A stretch of 18,966 nucleotides of DNA from DATKLX01 sp035542155 (GTDB lineage Bacteria; Chloroflexota; Anaerolineae; Anaerolineales; Anaerolineaceae). Location: assembly GCA_035542155.1 (NCBI GenBank), contig DATKLX010000160.1, positions 1 through 18,966 on the forward strand, in the 5' to 3' direction. Positions 7,363 to 14,195 of this stretch are shown piece by piece. The translations under genes were made by a program, and so were the position numbers. The notes under the pieces were generated by a model. It saw only the letters and a list, made by a program, of their open reading frames with translations. It ran no database searches and was not told the DNA's origin. Each line of letters starts with the position of its first letter. Position 1 is the stretch's first letter.

Positions 7363-8263
7363 GCACTACCCCGTTTTGGGAGGGGTCGCGGAGGAGATAG
7401 CCTTCTTCGATGGTTTCGACGGGGATTTGGGAGCCCTTTACCCGCTCGAGGACCGCGTCGAGGGCGGGCCGATCAGGGAAGCGGATGGTGAAGTAGCGCA
7501 AGCCCAGCGACCCGGCCGGCGGCGGCGGTGCGCCCTCCCCGGCCCAGGTGTTGAGCCCGATGTGATGGTGATATCCCCCCGCCGAGACAAAGGCCATGCG
7601 AAAAGCTGGCGCCATGCCCATGATGTCGAAACCGATCACATCGTGGTAGAAATGGACGGCGGATTGCAGATTCGCGACGTGCAGGTGGATGTGCCCAAGA
7701 CGCGTCTCGGGTGGAACCGGGGCGTCCAGGCGGTCGTCGGGTTTCAGCAGGCGGAAGAGCGCCTCCACGTCTAACGGCTCGCGCCCGTCGCTGGGAGTTC
7801 CGTCGGACCGGCGGGTGACGTATTCTCCATTTTCGAACTCCCAGGTTCCATCTTCCGGCGACTCGGCATATAGCTCGATCCCATTGCCCTCCGGGTCATC
7901 GAGGTAGGTCGTTTTGGTCAGGATGTGGTCGGTGGGGTAGTTGGGATAGCGGATCGAGAACAGGCGGGCGATGGCAAGGGCCAGCTCGCGCCGGTTGGGG
8001 AAGAGGACGGCGAAGTGGTACAGTCCGGTGGTCCCGCGATAGCGGCGCCCGCCAGGCTGGAGAGTCAGGCGCAGAAAGTCTGCGCCGCCCGCGCCCAGCC
8101 TGGCCGAGGTTTCCGTCCGCTCGTGAAGCTTGAATCCCAGCACGGTCTGATAGAAGGAAACCTGCCGGTCCAGGTCTGCTACGGCCAGGTCGACCAGACC
8201 CGGCCGGGTGGCGGGGTGAATACGAAATTGGGTATCGGTAAGGGTGTTCGTTCGCGCGTTCAA
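7352..8263 (-). CDS. Two-module VOC / extradiol dioxygenase-like protein (CatE-like)
   Basis: A 303-aa protein with two vicinal-oxygen-chelate modules: residues about 20-135 (GLVDLAVADLDRQVSFYQTVLGF ... DDPEGNGIELYAE) and about 188-302 (LGHIHLHVANLQSAVHFYHDVIGF ... SAGGYHHHIGLNTW). In CatE-type catechol 2,3-dioxygenases the second module binds Fe(II) through two His and one Glu. Here H191/H193 and H232-H234 are candidate ligands, but the C-terminal strand reads SQNGVVLTV with no Glu, so the metal site may be altered or the enzyme may have another VOC activity. The start is TTG at 8261-8263 with AGGAAG a few bases upstream. A TTGACA-N17-TAAGAT promoter lies 66 nt upstream. The 3' end overlaps the convergent hydrolase by 11 bp. 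Confidence 0.85.
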   Translation of the reverse strand: MNARTNTLTDTQFRIHPATRPGLVDLAVADLDRQVSFYQTVLGFKLHERTETSARLGAGGADFLRLTLQPGGRRYRGTTGLYHFAVLFPNRRELALAIARLFSIRYPNYPTDHILTKTTYLDDPEGNGIELYAESPEDGTWEFENGEYVTRRSDGTPSDGREPLDVEALFRLLKPDDRLDAPVPPETRLGHIHLHVANLQSAVHFYHDVIGFDIMGMAPAFRMAFVSAGGYHHHIGLNTWAGEGAPPPPAGSLGLRYFTIRFPDRPALDAVLERVKGSQIPVETIEEGYLLRDPSQNGVVLTV

Positions 8264-8328
8264 ATCTTACTTCCTATACATACAAAAAACTTCTGTGGCA
8301 AAAGCTACGGATGTCGTTTACAGGGTTG

Positions 8329-8357
8329 ATCTTAACGCCTTTTTATGACAATGTCAA
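8329..8357 (-). promoter_or_regulatory. Promoter of the VOC gene
   Basis: On the minus strand TTGACA (8352-8357) is separated by exactly 17 nt from TAAGAT (8329-8334), a near-consensus housekeeping sigma promoter. It would give a leader of about 55-60 nt before the TTG start at 8263. Confidence 0.55.
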
Positions 8358-8428
8358 TCAACAAAGAGGTATTTTTGTCGCCTGAACGACGCGAAGGCAA
8401 AACTGTTACCTGGAACGATGCAATCTTC

Positions 8429-8821
8429 TCAGGGGAGAGCTAGCCCGAGCAGGGTGAGCGGGATGGCAGCCAGGAAGGACTTTGCGTACACCCGGCGGGC
8501 CTGGCGGCGGACCTGGGCCAGCTCGGCCGCGTCTTCAATTTTTTCGACTTCGGCTCCCAACTGGCGCGAACCTCGCGCCGCGAGCCCCACTCAGGTGTGG
8601 TCGCGCCACTGGAAAAAGCCCACGGCGCTGCCCCAATACAGGGGAAACAAGGCGAGCCTCCACCAGTGGGAAAAACCCAATAGGACCAGGGCCGCGAGAG
8701 CCAACAGGGTGACGGCAAGCTGGACGAGCCCGGCGATCAGGCGCTTGCGCCGCTCGGCGGTGTTGATATTGGGGATACAAACTGGGGTAGAAATCACGTC
8801 TTGTTGGTTCATGAGGATCAT
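8429..8821 (-). CDS. Candidate selenoprotein: small membrane protein with in-frame TGA (Sec77)
   Basis: On the minus strand, 76 codons from ATG 8821 reach TGA 8591-8593. The same frame then continues for 53 good codons to TGA 8429-8431, giving 130 residues if the first TGA is read through. Both halves belong together: residues 1-76 hold two membrane helices (about 28-50 and 56-72) ending GFFQWRDHT, and the rest reads VGLAARGSRQLGAEVEKIED, a charged helix, then a third membrane helix (about 112-128). From memory, relatives carry Cys at the interrupted position (RDKTCVALAARG-like); this is unverified. C15 in VCIPN and residue 77 would lie on the same membrane side and could form a redox pair (inference). 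A SECIS-like structure follows the TGA. The ATG has CAGG seven or so bases upstream. The alternative is a single nonsense mutation; no other lesion is visible. Confidence 0.68.
8552..8593 (-). promoter_or_regulatory. SECIS-like stem-loop directly after the in-frame TGA
   Basis: Reading the minus strand, the TGA (8593-8591) is followed by 11 nt, then GGCGCGAGGTTCGCGCC (8579-8563): a perfect 7-bp stem with loop GGT. A lower stem GGCTC (8586-8582) pairs with GAGCC (8556-8552), so the element spans 39 nt after the TGA. As I remember it, the E. coli fdhF SECIS also has 11 nt from UGA to the upper hairpin, a 17-nt upper hairpin GGUUGCAGGUCUGCACC and G-G-U in the loop. GC-rich DNA makes chance hairpins common, so spacing and loop identity are the evidence, not the stem alone. 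Confidence 0.62.
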
Positions 8822-8840
8822 TGTATACCTGAAAGGGTAG

Positions 8841-8875
8841 AAACGAGAACCGGAAAAATGTGAGAACAGAGAATG
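8841..8875. repeat. GAGAACCG/GAGAACAGAGAA dispersed repeat
   Basis: The stretch reads CGAGAACCGG, then GAGAACAGAGAA after a short gap. The same words sit at 2617-2640, 11577-11592 (reverse strand), 14899-14922 and 17641-17676. Here it lies in the leader of the candidate selenoprotein gene, 20 nt from its start. Confidence 0.6.
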
Positions 8876-9009
8876 GGTCTATTGGCTATCATCTATTATG
8901 AGGTAGGGCTCCCGGGCATGGAAACCGGAATAAATCCGAGCGAACCATTGGGGGAATCTGATTTATAATCAAGCGGTCCCCATCCCACTGTGTACAAAGG
9001 CTGGAGCCC

Positions 9010-9573
9010 ATGAAACCGCAACCCACGACCTTCCCCTATCCTTTTATTGGCCGGATCATCATCAGCCAGGAAGAGATCGAAGAGCGAGTCAGCCAGCTCG
9101 GCGAGCTGATCACCCGCGATTACCAGGATTCGCAGCGCCTGCTCCTGCTCGGGCTGCTGCGCGGCAGCGTGATGTTCATCACCGACCTGATGCGCAAGAT
9201 CCAGCGCCCGCTGACCATGGACTTTATGTCGGTCTCCTCATACAGCGGGTCGGAATCCAGCGGGTTCGTGCGCATCGATTCGGACCACAAGACCAACATC
9301 CATGGCTGGGACGTGATCCTCATCGACGACATCGTCGACTCGGGCTACACCATCCACACCATCCGCAAGCTGCTCCTCGACCGCCGCCCCCGCAGCCTGC
9401 GTGTTTGCGCATTTCTGGACAAGGTCGACAAGCACAAGGTCGATATCGCCATCGATTACTGCGGCTTCACCATCCCGGATTACTTTGTGGTCGGCTACGG
9501 GCTGGATATCGACGAGAAAGGGCGCAACCTGCCCTACATCGCCTCGGTAGACCTCGAAAAGTACCAGGCCTGA
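9010..9573 (+). CDS. hpt: Hypoxanthine phosphoribosyltransferase
   Basis: A 187-aa cytoplasmic purine-salvage enzyme that transfers the phosphoribosyl group of PRPP to hypoxanthine or guanine to make IMP or GMP. Landmarks are LLGLLRGSVMFITDL (residues 46-60, pyrophosphate loop), SYSG (77-80, flexible loop), the PRPP motif VILIDDIVDSGYTI (102-115) with catalytic D110, the base-recognition K138 in LDKVD, and DYFVVGYGLDIDEKGRNLPY (157-176), diagnostic of the bacterial HPRT branch. Length matches the usual 175-190 aa. GGAG lies just before ATG 9010, and a TATAAT at 8964-8969 is a plausible -10 without a clear -35. It stands alone on its strand. Confidence 0.95.
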   Translation: MKPQPTTFPYPFIGRIIISQEEIEERVSQLGELITRDYQDSQRLLLLGLLRGSVMFITDLMRKIQRPLTMDFMSVSSYSGSESSGFVRIDSDHKTNIHGWDVILIDDIVDSGYTIHTIRKLLLDRRPRSLRVCAFLDKVDKHKVDIAIDYCGFTIPDYFVVGYGLDIDEKGRNLPYIASVDLEKYQA

Positions 9574-9716
9574 TCGGTGTTTTCGAGCTGACCTTCCTGC
9601 GCCCTCAGCCGCGGCAAAGTTGGTGAATCTTGCGACCAATCGGGTGGCACTGGTTTATTTCATGAGCTCGAGACCGATTATTACAGTCGGGAAACCAGGA
9701 ATAACGGGGCGACACA

Positions 9717-10058
9717 CTACTGTTTCCAGATCCACATCAGGACCTGGTTGAGAATGACCAGGGCGGCGAAGATCCAGGCCAGGGTGGGCTGGCCGGCGGA
9801 CCACAAGGCGGCGGCTGCCAGCCCAAACAGGAAAAGGGCCACGGCCAGGTGCGGCCACTCGGGCAGCGAAACCAGCGCTTTGGGCGCCATGAATACCCCC
9901 CAGAAGACCGCGGCCAGGACCGAGAGGCCAATCCCCAGCGCAACGCGGGCGAGCGTGTACTGCCCGGCATGGAACCCCCACACCCCATACGCGGCCAGCA
10001 TCCCCAGCTCGAGCAGGAAGGCCAGGGCCAGGTTGGCCGTTTTGAGCAGCTCAAGCAT
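9717..10058 (-). CDS. DUF2568 (YrdB-like) membrane protein
   Basis: A 113-aa protein with four predicted membrane helices (about residues 6-26, 33-55, 66-88 and 92-110) and the layout of the DUF2568/YrdB family, whose function is unknown. It is the last gene of the hydrolase-tetR operon. ATG 10058 overlaps the TGA of tetR (ATGCTTGA), which implies translational coupling, and GGAG lies 10 nt upstream. A second in-frame ATG at 10067 is possible but its ribosome site would be too close. A longer frame to 10226 is merely the shadow of tetR. Confidence 0.8.
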   Translation of the reverse strand: MLELLKTANLALAFLLELGMLAAYGVWGFHAGQYTLARVALGIGLSVLAAVFWGVFMAPKALVSLPEWPHLAVALFLFGLAAAALWSAGQPTLAWIFAALVILNQVLMWIWKQ

Positions 10059-10632
10059 AATAGCCATGCTCCAATCCGCGGATAAATATCCGCACCAGTC
10101 GGCGGAAGCTTTCATCGCAGTCGAGCGGCAGGCCAAACCCGCCAGCCGCTTCCAGGGTGGCAAACCCGTGCACCAGGCTGCGCAAGCCGCGCACAGCGTG
10201 AACGGCGTCCTCTCCTTCCAAGCCAAACGATTCCAGGATGGTCAGAACGACCTGGACGACCCGGCCTTCGGTCGCTTCCAGTTGTGGGTCGCCCGGAGGC
10301 ATATTGCGCGAGGCGCGCAGGCTGGCCATGTAGAGCCCATAGTTTTCGAGGATGTAGCCGCGGTACGCCTGTGCGACTGCCTCGATCGCTTTGGGGCCCG
10401 ATTTGCCCACCGCCGCCTGGGTGAAGCACTCGCCGAGGTTGGCTGCGTTCAGGCGGGCCAGCTCGCGCTTAAGATCGCTAAACCCGCCGATGTGGTTGTA
10501 CAGCGAAGGGGGCTGCACGCCCAGGCGCTCCGCCAGACGATTGAGGGTCAGCGCTTCAGGCCCTTCACGGTTGAGCAGGTCCACGGCGGCCTGGACGACG
10601 ATCGCGGTGGTCAGCCCGGCTCTACGCGGCAT
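10051..10632 (-). CDS. TetR-family transcriptional repressor
   Basis: A 193-aa protein. The N-terminal helix-turn-helix (about residues 9-52; ALTLNRLAERLGVQPPSLYNHI) is typical of TetR regulators. The C-terminal half (RGYILENYGLYMASLRASRN..., RGLRSLVHGFATLEAAGGFG) resembles the TetR_C_33/WHG ligand-binding domain. Such proteins repress until a small hydrophobic ligand binds; the ligand here is unknown. The start overlaps the upstream hydrolase stop by 11 bp and AGGAG lies 6 nt before ATG 10632. A paired palindrome in the operon promoter (11464-11501) is the likely operator, so the system is probably autoregulated. Confidence 0.9.
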   Translation of the reverse strand: MPRRAGLTTAIVVQAAVDLLNREGPEALTLNRLAERLGVQPPSLYNHIGGFSDLKRELARLNAANLGECFTQAAVGKSGPKAIEAVAQAYRGYILENYGLYMASLRASRNMPPGDPQLEATEGRVVQVVLTILESFGLEGEDAVHAVRGLRSLVHGFATLEAAGGFGLPLDCDESFRRLVRIFIRGLEHGYYA

Positions 10633-11449
10633 GGCCTGCTCCTGTCATTTCTGTGATGGTTTGGAGGAAGGAGAGGATCTGCGAGGCTGTCTCTTCAGGG
10701 AATTCGGCGTGTGGGTAATGACCGGCGTTGGGGAGCAGCGCTACTCGGGCATGGATGCGCCCGGCAACCAGGCGGGCTTCGCCGGCGGGGTCCTTGAAAT
10801 CGGGATCTTTTTCGCCCATCAAAACCATCGCAGGGACGCTGACCCGGTCCAGGCGCTCCTCTGAAGCGGCCTTGGAGGCGGCTAGCATTGCCTGCAGGGC
10901 TTCCAAACGGCCACGCTCGGTCAGGTTGGCGCGCAGAGCAGCGCTATAAGAGGCGAAATCGTCTGGCTTGCGAGTGGGGTAGAGAGTCCGGTAATAGCGC
11001 TGCCAGGCGGCAGCTCCCCAGGGCCGGGAAAAGAGCACCCGGAAGAGCAGGGCCATGAGTGGGTTCGTATCTACATTGCGTGCGAAGGGATCGATCAGCA
11101 CGATTCCCCGAACTCGTTCAGGATTCTCGACCGCAGCCCAAACCGCCGCGCCGCCAGCCATGGAGGTGCCCACCAATACGGCGGGATTGAGATCCAGCGC
11201 ACGAGCCAGGGCGAGCATATCAGCGCCCACTCCGGCGACTGAGTAATCAGGCCAACGAACGCTGCTCTGGCCGTGTCCACGCACATCCAGGCTGGCAACG
11301 CGGAACCCCTGCCCCGCGAGAAGGGGAGCCAGGAAGCGGTACTCGCCGCGCAGATCCCCCATCGAGGGAGCGCAAACCAGCAAAGGACCATGACCTGTTT
11401 CTTCATATGCAATTGTGCCATCCGGAACCTGTAAGAATTGTGTTTTCAT
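10622..11449 (-). CDS. Alpha/beta-fold hydrolase, first gene of TetR operon
   Basis: A 275-aa hydrolase with DVRGHGQS (residues 55-62), nucleophile S96 in GTSMAG, acid D215 or D217 in GEKDPDF, and H244 in NAGHYPHAEFP. The pattern fits the esterase/haloperoxidase-like branch; the substrate is unknown. It has no signal peptide, so it is cytoplasmic. It is transcribed from a consensus promoter bearing two TetR-type operators and is followed by overlapping tetR and DUF2568 genes. The simplest reading is a detoxification enzyme induced by its own substrate or product (inference). AGAGAGG lies before ATG 11449. Confidence 0.88.
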   Translation of the reverse strand: MKTQFLQVPDGTIAYEETGHGPLLVCAPSMGDLRGEYRFLAPLLAGQGFRVASLDVRGHGQSSVRWPDYSVAGVGADMLALARALDLNPAVLVGTSMAGGAAVWAAVENPERVRGIVLIDPFARNVDTNPLMALLFRVLFSRPWGAAAWQRYYRTLYPTRKPDDFASYSAALRANLTERGRLEALQAMLAASKAASEERLDRVSVPAMVLMGEKDPDFKDPAGEARLVAGRIHARVALLPNAGHYPHAEFPEETASQILSFLQTITEMTGAGHAA

Positions 11450-11463
11450 TCAAACCTCTCTTT

Positions 11464-11508
11464 AACTAATTATATTAGTATTATAACTAATATAATTAGT
11501 TTTGTCAA
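11464..11508 (-). promoter_or_regulatory. Consensus promoter with paired TetR operators
   Basis: On the minus strand TTGACA (11503-11508), exactly 17 nt, then TATAAT (11480-11485), a perfect sigma-70-type consensus. A 38-nt inverted repeat (16-bp arms 11464-11479 and 11486-11501) overlays it. Each arm contains its own palindrome, ACTAAT-N3-ATTAGT, one filling the spacer (11486-11500) and one just downstream of the -10 (11465-11479), with centres 21 bp apart. Binding there would block polymerase. The neighbouring TetR protein is the obvious ligand. Confidence 0.82.
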
Positions 11509-11527
11509 GATGGTTTTCCAGGGTCGT

Positions 11528-11557
11528 TTGTATGTTTTTACCCGCTCCTGATATAAT
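11528..11557 (+). promoter_or_regulatory. Candidate promoter of homoserine dehydrogenase
   Basis: TATAAT at 11552-11557 is a full -10 match. TTGTAT at 11528-11533, 18 nt upstream, is a 4-of-6 match to -35. It would give a leader of about 45 nt. Confidence 0.4.
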
Positions 11558-11566
11558 GCCCGATTG

Positions 11567-11592
11567 ACTTAGCAACGATTCTCTGTTCTCTT
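11567..11592. repeat. TTAGCAAC + GAGAACAGAGAA composite repeat
   Basis: CTTAGCAACGATT is fused directly to CTCTGTTCTC, the reverse of the GAGAACAGAG word seen elsewhere. The two words also occur close together at 14899-15066. The repeat lies in the leader of the hom gene, just before its AAGGAG ribosome site (about 11598-11603). Confidence 0.5.
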
Positions 11593-11607
11593 TTTTAAGG
11601 AGCTTCG

Positions 11608-12654
11608 ATGCAAACATACCGCCTGGCGCTGATTGGTTTTGGCAATGTGGGGCAGGGTTTTGCCCAGATTCTCTGCGAGCAGGGGCCCAGGTTGGAAGAG
11701 CAATTTGGGCTGCGGCTGCAGATCGTGGCGATCGCCGACACGCTCAAGGGCAACCTCTACGATCCGGAGGGGTTGGATCCGGCTGCGCTGCTCGAGGCAG
11801 TCCGCACGAGCGGCCGGGTCGACACGGTCCCGGCAGCGTTCCATGGCTGGGATGCGCTGCGCACGATCGATGAGGCAGCGGCCGATGTAGTGGTGGAGCT
11901 GAGCTACACCGACCTGAAAACCGGCGAGCCCGCGCTGACCCACCTGCGGCGGGCGATCGCGGCGGGGAAGCACGTGGTCACCAGCAACAAGGGGCCCATC
12001 GCGCTGCGTTACCCCGAATTGAAAACCCTCGCCCGGGAGCATGGGGTCAAGATCGGGATCGAGGGCACGGTGATGAGCGGGACGCCCGTCCTGCGCCTGG
12101 CCGAAGAGCTGCTGGCCCCGGCAGGGATCACGCGCATCCAGGGGATCATCAACGGAACGACCAACTACATCCTGACCCAGATGGAGAGTGGGATGAGCTA
12201 CACGGACGCCCTGGCAGAAGCCCAGGAGAAAGGCTACGCCGAGGCCGATCCAAGCGGGGACGTGGACGGGCACGACGCGGCCGGCAAGGCGGCCATCCTG
12301 GCCAACCTGCTGATGGGTGGGCTGCTCATCCCGGCCGATGTGGACCGCACCGGCATCAGCGCGCTGACGAGCCAGGATGTCGCTGCGGCGAAAGCTTCCG
12401 GCGAGCGCTGGAAGCTGATCGCCCGCGTCGAGCGGGTGGACGGGCAGGTGATTGCCAGCGTGCGCCCCACGCGGCTGCCGCTCTCGCACCCCCTGGCGGC
12501 GGTGAGCGGGGCGATCAATGCGATCACCTTCACCACCCGGCTTCTGGGCGATGTGACCCTGGTCGGCCCGGGCGCCGGGCGGTTGGAGACGGGATATGCC
12601 ATTGTGGGGGATTTACTGGCGATCGGTGGAATTGATATCCTCCCCCAAAATTAA
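11608..12654 (+). CDS. hom: Homoserine dehydrogenase, short form without ACT domain
   Basis: A 348-aa NAD(P)-dependent enzyme that reduces aspartate-4-semialdehyde to homoserine on the route to threonine and methionine. Visible are the nucleotide-binding GFGNVGQGF (residues 10-18), SNKGPIA with conserved K128, GTVMSGTPVL (153-162), NGTTNYILTQM (182-192) and the active-site stretch EADPSGDVDGHDAAGK (212-227), whose Asp/Lys residues carry out hydride-transfer chemistry. It lacks the C-terminal ACT regulatory domain of 430-aa forms, as in the archaeal-like short class, so threonine feedback through ACT is not expected. AAGGAG is well spaced before ATG 11608. A hairpin overlapping the stop codon separates it from the convergent kinase gene. 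Confidence 0.9.
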   Translation: MQTYRLALIGFGNVGQGFAQILCEQGPRLEEQFGLRLQIVAIADTLKGNLYDPEGLDPAALLEAVRTSGRVDTVPAAFHGWDALRTIDEAAADVVVELSYTDLKTGEPALTHLRRAIAAGKHVVTSNKGPIALRYPELKTLAREHGVKIGIEGTVMSGTPVLRLAEELLAPAGITRIQGIINGTTNYILTQMESGMSYTDALAEAQEKGYAEADPSGDVDGHDAAGKAAILANLLMGGLLIPADVDRTGISALTSQDVAAAKASGERWKLIARVERVDGQVIASVRPTRLPLSHPLAAVSGAINAITFTTRLLGDVTLVGPGAGRLETGYAIVGDLLAIGGIDILPQN

Positions 12655-12671
12655 AAATAAGATTTTGGGGG
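12642..12671. terminator. Hairpin between convergent hom and kinase genes
   Basis: CCCCCAAAAT (12642-12651) pairs with ATTTTGGGGG (12662-12671) across a 10-nt loop. It overlaps the last codons of hom and lies about 10 nt beyond the kinase stop. The A/T-rich half of each arm gives T-rich tracts on both strands, so it may serve both genes. Confidence 0.6.
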
Positions 12672-12680
12672 CGGAAATTA

Positions 12681-14183
12681 TTAAATAGCGGGTAGCTGAA
12701 CTTCGAAGGTGGCGCCGTGACCGGCTTCGCTGCGGACGAGGACCTGGCCGCCGTGGGCCTGAGCGATCCACTGGACGATGGAAAGCCCGAGGCCGCTGCC
12801 TTCGGGCTCCTTTCCATCTGCGCCGTCCGCGGAGCGCGCGCGAGATTTATCCGCGCGGTAAAAACGGTCGAACACGTGAGGAAGGTGCTCGACAGGAATG
12901 CCGGGGCCGTCATCTTCGACGCGGACCCAGGCGACTTCGTTCGTGCGGCCGGTCTCCAGGCAGACGTGGTTCCCGCGCCCCCCGGCGTATTTGATCGCGT
13001 TTTCGACCAGGTTGGTCAGCATCTGGCTTAGGTACTGCGCATCGCCGCGGACCTTGACCTCGGGGAAATCGCCGGCGTGCAGCTCCACCCCGGCCCGCCC
13101 GGCCAGCGAGGAAAGCCGCTCGGTCACTTCGAGGGCCAGTTCGCTCAGGTCGAGAGGCTCGAGATTCATCTGCGTCTGGCCGGCGTCCATGCGGGCCAGG
13201 GTGAGCAGATCGTTGACCAGGTGGGACATGTACCCGTTTTCAGACCGGATCACCTTGAGCGCCCGCTCGTATTCCTCGGGGGACCTGCGGCGGGAGAGGG
13301 CCTGCTCCGTCTCCAGGCCGACGATCGTCAGGGGGGTGCGCAGCTCGTGGCTGGCATCGGCGGTGAACTGGCGCTGGCGGTTGAAAGCCGCCTGGAGCCG
13401 GTCGAGCATAGCGTCGAAGGTATCGGCCAGCTCGCCGAGCTCATCGTGGTTTTTCAGGTTAAGGCGCCTGTTCAGGTCGCTTTCACTGATTCCGCGAGCG
13501 GTGCGGGTGATGGTGCGGACCGGGGACATGGCGCGTGTCGCCAGCCAGTAGCCCCCGGCCACGTCGATCGCCAGGGTCGCCAAAGAGGCCAGGATCAGGG
13601 TGACCATCAGGCGGGGAAGCTGCCCGTCCGGGTCGATAGGACTGCCCAGGACGATCAGTCCGGTCAGGTGGTGCCCGAAGATCAGCGGAGTGACCAGATA
13701 GATGGATTGGCTAGCGACTTTCAGGCCAAAGAAGTCGCTCCTGGAGACCGTATAGGCCACCTGTTCCGGGCGCGGGTCGCCGCTCTGAGCCGCTTCCCAG
13801 TTCTGGACAAGGCTGCCAATCGTCTGGTCGTCGACCCCGCCCACTTTTTGGAGGATCCGCCCGGAGGAGCTGACGTAAGCCAGAGTGGTGGTTTGTGGAA
13901 GCAGGTCCATCCCCCGCGGGGAGAGTTCGGGCGCCTGGAAATGATCCTCGTCGTCGTTAAAAACGCCGGAATAGCGGTACAGGCTGGCCACCTGCTGGGT
14001 CCGCAACTGAAGCTGGCTGCGGATATCCAGCCTGAGCATCTCTGCCTGGCGGTAGTAGACGAAGCTGCAGAAGACCAGCAGGATCACGGCGAGGATCGCG
14101 ACCGACCAGAGGGTCAGCCGGAAGCGGATGCTGTGAAGGAAGGTATCGATGCGTCTGCCGGTGCTGCTCAACCAGGATTTCAT
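12681..14183 (-). CDS. Membrane sensor histidine kinase
   Basis: A 500-aa kinase. There is a membrane helix at residues 23-43, an extracytoplasmic sensor of about 145 residues, a second helix (about 191-215), then HAMP (TRAMSPVRTITRTARGISE...). HisKA follows with the phosphorylated H279 in DASHELRTPL, then HATPase with N-box NLVENAIKYAGG (391-402), G1 EDDGPGIP (423-430), F-box VFDRFYRADKS (437-447) and G2 GSGLGLSIV (462-470). All catalytic boxes are intact. The sensor domain is not one I can name. It lies 12 nt after the response regulator gene, in one operon, and diverges from the coiled-coil/ApbE/ferric-reductase genes, its likely targets. Confidence 0.93.
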   Translation of the reverse strand: MKSWLSSTGRRIDTFLHSIRFRLTLWSVAILAVILLVFCSFVYYRQAEMLRLDIRSQLQLRTQQVASLYRYSGVFNDDEDHFQAPELSPRGMDLLPQTTTLAYVSSSGRILQKVGGVDDQTIGSLVQNWEAAQSGDPRPEQVAYTVSRSDFFGLKVASQSIYLVTPLIFGHHLTGLIVLGSPIDPDGQLPRLMVTLILASLATLAIDVAGGYWLATRAMSPVRTITRTARGISESDLNRRLNLKNHDELGELADTFDAMLDRLQAAFNRQRQFTADASHELRTPLTIVGLETEQALSRRRSPEEYERALKVIRSENGYMSHLVNDLLTLARMDAGQTQMNLEPLDLSELALEVTERLSSLAGRAGVELHAGDFPEVKVRGDAQYLSQMLTNLVENAIKYAGGRGNHVCLETGRTNEVAWVRVEDDGPGIPVEHLPHVFDRFYRADKSRARSADGADGKEPEGSGLGLSIVQWIAQAHGGQVLVRSEAGHGATFEVQLPAI

Positions 14184-14195
14184 GCCAGGTCCAAT

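Noticed and set aside
8418..8840. 140-codon plus-strand open frame opposite the candidate selenoprotein
   Set aside because: Arg/Ser-rich, low-complexity translation typical of an antisense shadow. The minus-strand frame has membrane helices and sensible residues on both sides of the TGA.
8947..8969. TTGGGG...TATAAT as a full promoter for hpt
   Set aside because: The spacing between the two boxes is only about 10 nt; only the -10 is believable.
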